Shown one piece after another: positions 1-5,267 of a stretch of DNA of 5,267 nucleotides (its first letter is position 1; each line of letters begins with the position of its first letter). The position numbers and the translations under genes are program-made. The notes under the pieces are model-generated. The model was not told the DNA's origin. It made no database searches and saw only the letters and a program-made list of their open reading frames with translations. Source of the DNA: Syntrophaceae bacterium (GTDB taxonomy: Bacteria; Desulfobacterota; DTXE01); assembly GCA_012962595.1 (NCBI GenBank), contig DTXE01000393.1, positions 1 to 5,267 of the forward strand. The letters run 5' to 3'.

Positions 1-247
1 ATGCATGAGTAATCATAGGAGTTTTAGCTTTGTCTGCTATCGGAGCCATAGCCATAGAGATACTAGATGCAACTTCATAAACGCTCATATAGCGGGGGCA
101 AGGAATAGGATACAGCCTTTCATAGGTCAGCCCTCCCAATTCATCATCTAAACCCCAGATACCATCCTGCTTCCTTGTTTGTTGTGATAGAGGTAAGCCT
201 GAAGACTTGATCTGTAAATCGTTTAGTGAATCTTCCTGGAATAAAGC
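1..247 (-). pseudogene. Fragment resembling a LivJ-type ABC substrate-binding protein, cut by the left window edge
   Basis: On the minus strand one frame is open from just after a TAA (bases 250-248) to the window start, about 82 codons. Its last part reads YEVASSISMAMAP followed by IADKAKTPMI. This closely resembles the conserved 'GEVASSxSLAxAPIA...PMI' segment of type-1 periplasmic binding proteins, which feed branched-chain amino acid or similar ABC importers from the periplasm. In that family the segment sits about 100 residues from the N-terminus, after an Asp/Gly-rich strand region. The residues before it here do not fit that pattern and no signal peptide is seen, so I read this as a degraded or rearranged copy rather than an intact gene. 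The first in-frame ATG is at base 88, too late for a normal start. The family call rests on one short motif; what happens left of base 1 is unknown. Confidence 0.45.
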
Positions 248-623
248 TTAGTTCCTCAAATGGGATTCTGTCATCCTCAATACAGGGCAGTTTTTTTATG
301 GGGATGTGGAGGAAGACCCTTTTCAAAGGATATGGGGAGATCTTCTACAGTTATAGACCCCAGGCTATGAATAGGGGCATCATGTACCTTCCCACACAAA
401 GAAGCGAAAAAATTTAGGGCATTCTAGATGGGTTATTAATAAGTGCAATCAAAATTTTGACTATGGTTTATGGGAGAGATAGAGATTGAGGGTAGATTTC
501 TTATATCTTTTGTGGTAGGGTTATATGAGGATGAGAACATTTAAGGATTCCGTTTAAAGAGATCACCGCCAACTCATGCTGACGGGAGATATGTTTTCGG
601 TTTAGAGAAATACGGTTCGTGGG
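248..623. other. Gene-poor stretch: possible coding remnants, then the 5' region of the aspartate kinase gene
   Basis: No intact gene was found in these 376 bases. Bases 277-423 (minus) hold a 48-codon open stretch containing ITVEDLPISFEKGLPPHPH. A shift at the T7 run (291-297 on the plus strand) would join it to a second minus frame reading EDDRIPFEELSFIPGRF, so this may be eroded coding sequence continuing toward base 1. I do not recognise the protein. Bases 424-600 are AT-rich with stops in all frames and are the likely site of the kinase promoter. A TTGACT box (457-462) is the best -35 match, but the hexamer at normal spacing (480-485, TAGAGA) is a poor -10. I saw no lysine-riboswitch core, T-box or leader-terminator. 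Confidence 0.4.
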
Positions 624-2009
624 ATGAATATGAAGATAGTTATGAAATTCGGTGGAACCTCACTAGGGTCTGGTGAATCGATTCGGAGTGCTGCCCGTAT
701 TATTGCCAGCCATAACCAGAGGAATGAGTTACTGGTAGTTGTCTCTGCCATGGCAGGAGTGACCGACTCGCTCATAAGCATTGCCAACAAGGTGGTACAT
801 AACCCCGATGAAAAAATTATACCACGATTCATTCGCAAACTAAGGATTAAACACTTCGCTGCCTGTGAAGAAGCCCTACAAGAGAAAAGTAGACAGGAGA
901 AAGTGAAAAAAAGGATTAATGACCTTCTTCTTGAGGTAAGGGTTTTGCTCCAGGCCGTACAGAGCCTTGAAGAGCTTTCTGATGGATCACAAGACAGAAT
1001 TATCAGCTATGGGGAAAAGTTGGTGATTCCCATTTTACAAGCAGCTCTTCAGGAAAAGGGTATAAAAAGCAGGTTATTTTTTGGTGAGCATCTTATTGTG
1101 ACAAATGATAATTTTGGAGGTGCCCAGTATTTAGAGAAAGAGACCGTTAACTGTTTAAACGAAAGCCAGATCCTACAAAGGAATACAGTGGCTATAGTTA
1201 CAGGATTTGCTGGCAGAACTAAACATGGGAAGATTACCACATTGGGAAGGGGTGGATCTGACTATTCAGCTGCAATTCTCGGGGGATGTCTCAATGTGGA
1301 TGAAATATGGATATGGACAGACGTTGACGGGGTTATGACCGCAGATCCAGATCTCGTGGAAGCTGCAAAGAGTATCAAGACCCTTTCCTATGCAGAGATC
1401 AAGGAAATGGCCTACTTTGGTGCAAAGGTTGTTCATCCTTGGGCTTTGGAACCTGCTGCAAAGAAAAACATCCCCATCAGGGTGAAGAATACATTTAACC
1501 CACAACATCAGGGTTCATTAATTACTGGTGATATTAGGAAGGTATATGGTTTGGTGAAGTCCATTGCTGCAATCCATGATGTAGTGGTGATTACTGCGAG
1601 ATCCAGCAGGCTTGATCAGACATTGGATACATCAGAAAAGATTTTCCAGTTAATTAATCAATACCGTGTGCCCTTAATCTCTCAAACCTCCTCGATGCAG
1701 AGTATTACGCTCATAGTGAAACGAGAACCGGCAGCAAAGCTCTGGGAGTTAATGCAGCAGAAGTTGGAAACCCAAGGCATAAAGTTTGATATCCTTGAAA
1801 ATATGGGTTTGGTTACTCTCGTAGGGGCGGGAATGCAGCAGACAATCGGTTTAGGTGCTCGACTGTTTGGTGCACTCTCCAATGCAAAGGTAAATGTGTG
1901 CGGTATCTCCCATGGCTCGTCAGAAATGAACATCTCTCTTATTGTCCGTAAAGATGATGTGAAAAAGGCATTACACGTGTTACACAAGGAATTTCTGTTG
2001 GGTCTATGA
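624..2009 (+). CDS. lysC: Aspartate kinase (aspartokinase), monofunctional, two C-terminal ACT domains
   Basis: Phosphorylates L-aspartate with ATP to 4-aspartyl phosphate, the first step toward lysine, threonine, methionine and, in many bacteria, diaminopimelate; cytoplasmic. The N-terminal kinase domain (about residues 4-300) shows KFGGTSLGSG at 8-17, SAMAGVTDSL near 41-50, ISYGEKL near 126, LGRGGSDYSAA near 206-216 (substrate and ATP site) and TDVDGVMTADP near 231-241, then YFGAKVVHP. Two ACT repeats follow (about 318-385 and 393-461), the second with GISHGSSEMNISLIV. These form the amino-acid sensing part, so feedback inhibition by lysine or threonine is expected, but the effector cannot be read. 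At 461 residues it matches the E. coli LysC type and lacks a homoserine dehydrogenase fusion. The start is uncertain: ATG 624 and ATG 630 are both possible and neither has a clear Shine-Dalgarno; a TAG at 603-605 limits extension. The gene appears intact. The symbol is by family; paralogue identity is not proven. Confidence 0.95.
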   Translation: MNMKIVMKFGGTSLGSGESIRSAARIIASHNQRNELLVVVSAMAGVTDSLISIANKVVHNPDEKIIPRFIRKLRIKHFAACEEALQEKSRQEKVKKRINDLLLEVRVLLQAVQSLEELSDGSQDRIISYGEKLVIPILQAALQEKGIKSRLFFGEHLIVTNDNFGGAQYLEKETVNCLNESQILQRNTVAIVTGFAGRTKHGKITTLGRGGSDYSAAILGGCLNVDEIWIWTDVDGVMTADPDLVEAAKSIKTLSYAEIKEMAYFGAKVVHPWALEPAAKKNIPIRVKNTFNPQHQGSLITGDIRKVYGLVKSIAAIHDVVVITARSSRLDQTLDTSEKIFQLINQYRVPLISQTSSMQSITLIVKREPAAKLWELMQQKLETQGIKFDILENMGLVTLVGAGMQQTIGLGARLFGALSNAKVNVCGISHGSSEMNISLIVRKDDVKKALHVLHKEFLLGL

Positions 2010-2026
2010 GGGCTCTCCGGTTATTA

Positions 2027-2053
2027 TTGACATGGCCATGGTCATTTTATAAG
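2027..2053 (+). promoter_or_regulatory. Candidate sigma70-type promoter with an internal palindrome, upstream of the FeeM-like gene
   Basis: A perfect TTGACA (2027-2032) is followed after 15 bases by TATAAG (2048-2053, five of six consensus positions). The spacer is shorter than the ideal 17, which weakens the call. Between the boxes lies an imperfect dyad, TGAC-ATGGCCAT-G-GTCA (2028-2044), placed where a repressor could block polymerase. It would start a transcript near base 2060 with a leader of roughly 120 bases before the FeeM-like start. No experimental basis. Confidence 0.4.
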
Positions 2054-2180
2054 GTAGCGCTGCCAGTATTTTGGAAAATTTGCCGATAAAGATTTTAGAT
2101 ATCCAAGCACAATTCTTGAAATAAAAGATTATCAGCCAAAAATCCGGGATTTCTAAAAATTTCAATGGACCGAGACGATT

Positions 2181-3080
2181 GTGGTTAGATTGTTAAGACC
2201 ACCGGCTCTAGAGAAATTAAAGAAAAGGAAGTACTTCCCTGAAAGAAGAAGGGCTATCAGGCTGAGGCGCTCTCATCTTACCGATGAGAGCGAGGCTAAA
2301 AATTTTGACATCAAGATAGCCGATTCTCGGGAAGAGCTGTCAAAGGCCTTTTCCCTCATTCACAATGTATACGTAAGTTTGGGTTTGATGGATCCGCATC
2401 CTAGCGGAATGAGAATTGATATTTTCAATGCCCTTCCTCAAACTAAGACTTTCATCGCTCGATATAAAGGAGAAGTAGCCGGTACGGCCACTTTAATTTT
2501 TGATTCTCCTCTGGGTCTTCCTTCAGATGAAATTTATAAAGAAGAACTAGATGAGTTAAGGGCTGAAGGGAGGAAGCTATCTGAGGGATCGGGTTTAGCC
2601 CTCTCTAGTGATTTTAGAAAAGGAAATCTTTTCATGTATGTATATAAAATAGTTTTTGCCTATGCTCAATATGCAAACGTAGATGATATCTGCATTGCCA
2701 TTAATCCAAAACATAGCCAATTCTATGAGGAGATACTGTTATTTGAGCCAATTGGAGAGCTTAAGTATTACCCAAAGGTAAAGGGTGCACCAGCCATATT
2801 GGAACGAATAGATTTAAGAACAGTGGATGAAAAATTCCGGGAGACATATAGTATGCAAGAATTTGACTGTGATTTATATACGTTCTTCTTTACCGCCCAT
2901 AAAGGAAATCCAGTAGAATGGTCTAAAAAGTATCCCTTAAATGGTATGATCATGACTCCTAAGGACTTGCACTATTTCTTTACAGAGAAAACAGATATAT
3001 TCAAACAGGCAAGTGAACAGGTCATGGCTTATATCAGAAGTTGTTATCCGAATTACCATTTTCAGGAGATCTTAAATTGA
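2181..3080 (+). CDS. FeeM-type N-acyl amino acid synthase-like acyltransferase (GNAT fold)
   Basis: Resembles the N-acyl amino acid synthase (FeeM) catalytic core, a GNAT-fold branch related to acyl-homoserine-lactone synthases and to the acyltransferases found with exosortase systems. Known members transfer a fatty acyl chain, usually from acyl-ACP, to an amino acid such as tyrosine. The core spans about residues 43-212: IKIADSREEL (44-53), the LIHNVYV helix (59-65), TFIARYKGEVAGTATLI (90-106, central GNAT strands), KLSEGSGLAL (132-141, with the Glu that this group conserves), and INPKHSQFYEEILLFEPIG then YPKVKGAPAILERIDL (174-212), the clearest family signature. A basic N-terminal extension of about 40 residues and a C-terminal tail of about 85 residues flank it; the tail shows no domain I recognise. 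GTG 2181 is the first possible start after TAA 2154-2156, with only a weak GAG before it; TTG 2190 is an alternative. It converges on the broken gene at 3104-3510, leaving 23 bases. The acceptor and product are unknown. Confidence 0.75.
   Translation: MVRLLRPPALEKLKKRKYFPERRRAIRLRRSHLTDESEAKNFDIKIADSREELSKAFSLIHNVYVSLGLMDPHPSGMRIDIFNALPQTKTFIARYKGEVAGTATLIFDSPLGLPSDEIYKEELDELRAEGRKLSEGSGLALSSDFRKGNLFMYVYKIVFAYAQYANVDDICIAINPKHSQFYEEILLFEPIGELKYYPKVKGAPAILERIDLRTVDEKFRETYSMQEFDCDLYTFFFTAHKGNPVEWSKKYPLNGMIMTPKDLHYFFTEKTDIFKQASEQVMAYIRSCYPNYHFQEILN
2268..2292 (+). repeat. Perfect 10-bp inverted repeat with 5-base loop inside the FeeM-like gene
   Basis: CGCTCTCATC (2268-2277), loop TTACC, then GATGAGAGCG (2283-2292): all ten pairs match. 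It lies over codons 30-37, in the basic N-terminal extension just before the catalytic core. It lacks a following T-run, so it is not a typical terminator. It could slow translation or act as an RNA structure, or could simply reflect codon choice. Confidence 0.7.
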
Positions 3081-3103
3081 AGGAAAGGGCTTCATGGGGA
3101 CTG

Positions 3104-3510
3104 CTAAATGCTGCAGGAAACTCTTATAAACCTCTTTCCGCGGGATTCCAGTTCACCCTCAACCCACACAGAGATATACTTTCTGTAAAACTCATAATGA
3201 CTAGGTGGAAGTTCCATGGTCATCTTTTTACACCGGTTTTTCCGGCAAATCCTGATCAATTCTTCATAAATGTCCCAGTGTCCCAGAAATCACTCCTCAA
3301 TAGTAATTCGTTAGATGTGAATCCGTGAACCGAGGCTACATCTCCCTGGATTAAAACCAGAAGTGAGCAGGCATAAGATAGGTCTTCCTTTCGTTTGTAG
3401 CCATAAACCATCACAGGCTTTCCTCTGAGTTCTTCATTGACCATAAACATTGGCTCGTTCTCCCTAGCAAAAATGGACTTTGGTGTGCCCTTTTTTAGAT
3501 AATCTATCAC
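3104..3510 (-). pseudogene. Unrecognised protein gene (about 133 codons) split by an 8-bp tandem duplication
   Basis: From GTG 3510 one minus frame reads 84 codons to a TGA at 3258-3256, including GKPVMVYGYKRKEDLSYAC and GDVASVHGFTSNELLLRSDF. A second frame then reads smoothly to TAG 3106-3104, including IYEELIRICRKNRCKKM, MELPPSHYEFYRKYI and WVEGELESRGKRFI. The two meet at an exact 8-bp tandem repeat (3271-3286). Removing one copy gives SDFWDIYEELIRICRK with no stop, so the ancestral gene was one soluble mixed alpha/beta protein without signal peptide or membrane segment. I do not recognise the family. The GTG start lacks a good ribosome binding site and follows an in-frame TAA by one codon, so the N-terminus may also be damaged; the MFMVNEEL Met codons are later alternatives. 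It lies 83 bases downstream of the patatin gene on the same strand, suggesting co-transcription. A sequencing or assembly error is possible. Confidence 0.65.
3271..3286. repeat. Exact 8-bp tandem duplication (TGTCCCAG x2)
   Basis: TGTCCCAG occurs twice without a gap (3271-3278, 3279-3286). Eight is not a multiple of three, so the second copy shifts the frame of the minus-strand gene here. Replication slippage is the simplest origin. Confidence 0.9.
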
Positions 3511-3593
3511 ATGTTAAATAACACAAATGCCCCAGCTTGTGTAATTAGGGACTTTTCTGATCGTGGGTGACAACGATTGGGCTACTTTTCTGC

Positions 3594-4421
3594 CTAATTT
3601 GGAGGAAGAATATCGCTGGGAACCTGCTTTTTAATTTGATATATAACATCCTTGGTGGCCTCCTCTCCGAGTTTTATTAGCTCTGGACCACGATGGAAGT
3701 CATCCCACTGAAAACCACTTACATCAATATGGATACTTATGTCAGAGAGACGAGAGGCTCCTGAAGAAATTCTCCTACCCATTATTCCAAAGGATCTGGT
3801 CAAAATTGTCAAAATATTCAGGTCATTTTGCTCTGTTAATTTATCCTGGGTACGGTCTTCAATGAAGACCGAGATGGTAAAACTTGCCCCTTTCTTTATT
3901 AAAACGCTAACTGGGACAGGATTAGCTAAGGCACCATCTACCAGCCATCTTCCATTTAATTCTACGGGATGAAAGATCCCTGGAATAGATATGCTTGCCC
4001 TCAGGGCATCCGCTACAGCCCCTTTCTCTATGACCACTTCTTCACCTGTAATAAGGTTGGTAGCAACCACATAGAGGGGGATCTTAAGAGCAGAAAAATT
4101 GATGTCTTGTAAGCCGATTCGTAGTAGTGTACGTACCTTGTTGCCCTTCAACATACCCTTTTTAGGGAAGGTAAAGTCATAAAACCGCTTTTTCACAACC
4201 CCTCTATCAGGAAACGTACTGGTAATTAATTCTTCGGTTTCCTTGGAAGAGAGTGTTTTGGCATAGATTGCTCCTACTACAGCTCCTATGCTGGTTCCGG
4301 CTATCATATGGATAGGTATCCCTTTTTCTTCCAGTACCTTTAATACACCAATATGTGCCCAACCTCTAGCACCTCCAGCACCCAGAGCCAAACCTATTTG
4401 CATATCTCTATCGGTTGACAA
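3594..4421 (-). CDS. Patatin-like phospholipase / serine acyl hydrolase (RssA family)
   Basis: Predicted lipid acyl hydrolase using a Ser-Asp dyad, cytoplasmic or membrane-associated; substrates of bacterial RssA-type proteins are mostly unknown. All family motifs are present: the oxyanion-hole glycines in LGAGGARGWAHIG (13-25), the nucleophile elbow GTSIGA with Ser44, the SISIPGIFHPV segment (143-153) and the catalytic Asp162 in VDGALANP. The length of 275 residues is normal for a single-domain member. No signal peptide or transmembrane helix is seen. The TTG start at 4421 is supported by AGAGG nine bases upstream; ATG 4403 (MQIGLALGAGG) looks more like the usual RssA start but has no comparably spaced site. 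The gene is divergent from the TPR lipoprotein gene and is followed on the same strand by the frameshifted gene at 3510. The fold and catalytic assignment are firm; the biological substrate is not. Confidence 0.92.
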   Translation of the reverse strand: MSTDRDMQIGLALGAGGARGWAHIGVLKVLEEKGIPIHMIAGTSIGAVVGAIYAKTLSSKETEELITSTFPDRGVVKKRFYDFTFPKKGMLKGNKVRTLLRIGLQDINFSALKIPLYVVATNLITGEEVVIEKGAVADALRASISIPGIFHPVELNGRWLVDGALANPVPVSVLIKKGASFTISVFIEDRTQDKLTEQNDLNILTILTRSFGIMGRRISSGASRLSDISIHIDVSGFQWDDFHRGPELIKLGEEATKDVIYQIKKQVPSDILPPN

Positions 4422-4430
4422 TAGCTTATA

Positions 4431-4435
4431 CCTCT
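4431..4435 (-). promoter_or_regulatory. Ribosome binding site favouring the TTG start of the patatin gene
   Basis: On the minus strand AGAGG stands nine bases before TTG 4421. The later ATG 4403 has only AGAGAT almost touching it, which is too close. This favours the TTG start and the six extra N-terminal residues, though not decisively. Confidence 0.5.
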
Positions 4436-4560
4436 ACTTTATATTTAATTCCTAACCTCATGTACAAATTTTACACTTTGTTAAGCCTAAAATTAAGGAT
4501 ACCGCACATAGATGGAGCTTGTCAATCGATACACAACCTGAAAGCCCGTTTAGCTGATCA

Positions 4561-4606
4561 CAAAGAAACCACTTATGAGAAATCATGGGTGGTTTCTTTG
4601 TTTTTC
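4561..4606 (+). terminator. Strong intrinsic terminator in the divergent intergenic region
   Basis: CAAAGAAACCAC (4561-4572) pairs perfectly with GTGGTTTCTTTG (4589-4600). The stem continues inward through two G-U pairs and ATGA/TCAT to a GAAA tetraloop (4579-4582), about 18 pairs in all, and TTTTT follows at 4601-4605. The T-run is on the plus strand; the other side lacks one, so termination is rightward. No gene on the plus strand lies just upstream, since the nearest genes to the left are transcribed leftward. It may end a short RNA, attenuate a leader of the TPR lipoprotein gene, or stop read-through antisense to the patatin gene. Confidence 0.85.
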
Positions 4607-4631
4607 ATTTGGCTAGTTGACCCATTAGCAC

Positions 4632-4660
4632 TTGACCTGATGGCCGTAAGAAGGTATATA
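4632..4660 (+). promoter_or_regulatory. Candidate sigma70-type promoter of the TPR lipoprotein gene
   Basis: TTGACC (4632-4637, five of six) and TATATA (4655-4660) are 17 bases apart, the ideal spacing. Transcription would begin near 4667, leaving a leader of about 45 bases that ends in a strong Shine-Dalgarno. It lies just after the terminator at 4561-4606, so the gene would be insulated from upstream transcription. A second TTGACC at 4617-4622, fifteen bases earlier, has no good -10 partner. Confidence 0.55.
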
Positions 4661-4700
4661 TGCTTAGGTTGGAGATTTGAGGTGAGGGGCATCAACCCAC

Positions 4701-4707
4701 GAGGAGG
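4701..4707 (+). promoter_or_regulatory. Ribosome binding site of the TPR lipoprotein gene
   Basis: GAGGAGG ends five bases before ATG 4713. It is the best Shine-Dalgarno in the window and fixes the start that gives a clean lipoprotein signal peptide. Confidence 0.85.
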
Positions 4708-4712
4708 AAATT

Positions 4713-5267
4713 ATGGATGCGTGGAAAAATAGATCTATATTTCTGATTTTAATTTTGGTCATCCTATGGGCCTGTAGTAGCCCGGAGGCCAAGAAGACAA
4801 AACATCTTGAGAGGGGAAATGCCTATTTCAATGAGGGAAAATATAATGAGGCCATCATCGAGTACAGAAATGTGGTCCAAATCGATCCTAAACATGGAGA
4901 TGCTTATTATAAGCTGGGACTTTGTTATCTGAAAACCGGAAAGGGCAGGGAGGCGTTCAATGCATTGTCCAATGTCGTCTCCCTGAATCCCGATAACCTG
5001 GATGCTCAGCTTAAGCTGGGAAGCCTCTATCTACTTGCCAAATCTACTGATAAGGCTAAAGAAAAGGCAGAACTGGTGCTTTCAGAGGAGCCTGAGAACC
5101 TAGATGCCTTGCTTCTTCTTGGGGGTATCTTTATCCAGGAGAAAAAGCTCGATGAGGCCCTCGAGACCTACAAAAAGGCCCAACATCTAGACCCTAAGAG
5201 GGAAGAAACCTATCTTACACTAGCCAGGCTTTATGCAGCTAAGAGGGATATCAGGCAGGCTGAAGAC
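4713..5267 (+). CDS. TPR-repeat lipoprotein, 5' part (continues beyond the window)
   Basis: The first 185 codons are present with no stop before the right edge. The N-terminus is a lipoprotein signal: a positive region (KNR, 5-7), a hydrophobic run IFLILILVILW (9-19), and a lipobox LWAC with Cys21 as the expected lipidated residue. Ser-Ser follows, not the Asp that signals inner-membrane retention in enterobacteria, so outer-membrane anchoring facing the periplasm is likely. From residue 31 come at least four tetratricopeptide repeats, starting near 31, 64, 98 and 131, with a fifth beginning near 166. Signatures include NAYFNEGKYNEAIIEYRNVV...DP and LGGIFIQEKKLDEALETYKKA...DP. TPRs form a helical scaffold for protein partners. 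Such lipoproteins occur in outer-membrane assembly, pilus assembly (PilF-like), and exosortase/PEP-CTERM loci (PrsT-like); the visible part does not decide. It has its own promoter and a strong ribosome binding site, and is divergent from the patatin gene. Confidence 0.9.
   Translation, partial: MDAWKNRSIFLILILVILWACSSPEAKKTKHLERGNAYFNEGKYNEAIIEYRNVVQIDPKHGDAYYKLGLCYLKTGKGREAFNALSNVVSLNPDNLDAQLKLGSLYLLAKSTDKAKEKAELVLSEEPENLDALLLLGGIFIQEKKLDEALETYKKAQHLDPKREETYLTLARLYAAKRDIRQAED

Larger units (their letters stand above)
4422..4712. other. Divergent intergenic region between patatin and TPR lipoprotein genes
   Basis: These 291 bases hold the 5' flank of the leftward patatin gene, the rightward terminator at 4561-4606, and the promoter and ribosome binding site of the lipoprotein gene. 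Bases 4440-4560 are AT-rich at first; I saw no convincing promoter there for either strand, no tRNA and no known riboswitch. A rightward reading frame crosses the region but runs through the terminator and lacks protein-like features, so it is not called. Confidence 0.6.

Noticed and set aside
226..417. 63-codon plus-strand frame upstream of the aspartate kinase
   Set aside because: It has no Shine-Dalgarno and no recognisable domain; the opposite strand reads as more protein-like over the same bases.
424..623. Lysine riboswitch or T-box before the aspartate kinase gene
   Set aside because: Such control is common for this gene in some phyla, but I could not find the conserved core motifs or a leader terminator here.
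2053..2064. GGTAGCGCTGCC as a terminator after the aspartate kinase
   Set aside because: Only four pairs form with a GCGC loop, one a wobble, and no proper T-run follows.
2064..2156. Short protein-like frame (QYFGKFADKDF... to a TAA at 2154-2156) in the gap before the FeeM-like gene
   Set aside because: It has no start codon with a ribosome binding site, is only about 30 codons long, and an alternative frame over the same bases looks equally plausible, as expected for AT-rich DNA.
3041..3328. 95-codon plus-strand frame after the FeeM-like gene
   Set aside because: It overlaps the FeeM-like 3' end and lies opposite the restored minus-strand gene, which explains the coding signal better.
4415..4732. 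105-codon plus-strand frame across the divergent intergenic region
   Set aside because: It overlaps the patatin start and the start of the lipoprotein gene, runs through the strong terminator, and shows no domain or ribosome binding site.

Overview
The window looks like chromosomal DNA of a Gram-negative bacterium of moderate GC content. The signs are a lipobox-type lipoprotein with TPR repeats, a FeeM-type acyltransferase, an RssA-type patatin and remains that resemble a branched-chain amino acid binding protein. This mix would suit a Desulfobacterota-like or related environmental lineage, but nothing here fixes the taxon. No rRNA, tRNA, CRISPR array or insertion sequence was seen.

Layout. 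Bases 1-423: minus-strand reading frames that look coding but are broken, and run off the left edge; the last piece resembles a LivJ-type ABC substrate-binding protein. Bases 424-623: AT-rich 5' region of the next gene. Bases 624-2009 (+): aspartate kinase with two ACT domains. Bases 2010-2180: a gap with a promoter-like TTGACA box over a palindrome. Bases 2181-3080 (+): a FeeM-type N-acyl amino acid synthase-like GNAT protein. Bases 3104-3510 (-): an unrecognised gene of about 133 codons, frameshifted by an exact 8-bp tandem duplication. Bases 3594-4421 (-): a patatin-like serine acyl hydrolase, probably in the same transcript as the broken gene. Bases 4422-4712: a divergent intergenic region with a very strong plus-strand intrinsic terminator, followed by a good promoter and a strong ribosome binding site. 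Bases 4713-5267 (+): the 5' part of a TPR-repeat lipoprotein, cut by the right edge.

How the genes fit together. The aspartate kinase is a housekeeping enzyme of Asp-family amino acid synthesis. The FeeM-like protein and the patatin converge on each other and both plausibly handle acyl chains (one joins an acyl group to an amine, the other hydrolyses acyl esters); a functional link between them is inference only. The most concrete oddities are the 8-bp duplication that splits the gene at 3104-3510, and the terminator at 4561-4606, which has no obvious gene in front of it. I do not see convincing evidence of a complete new multi-gene system.
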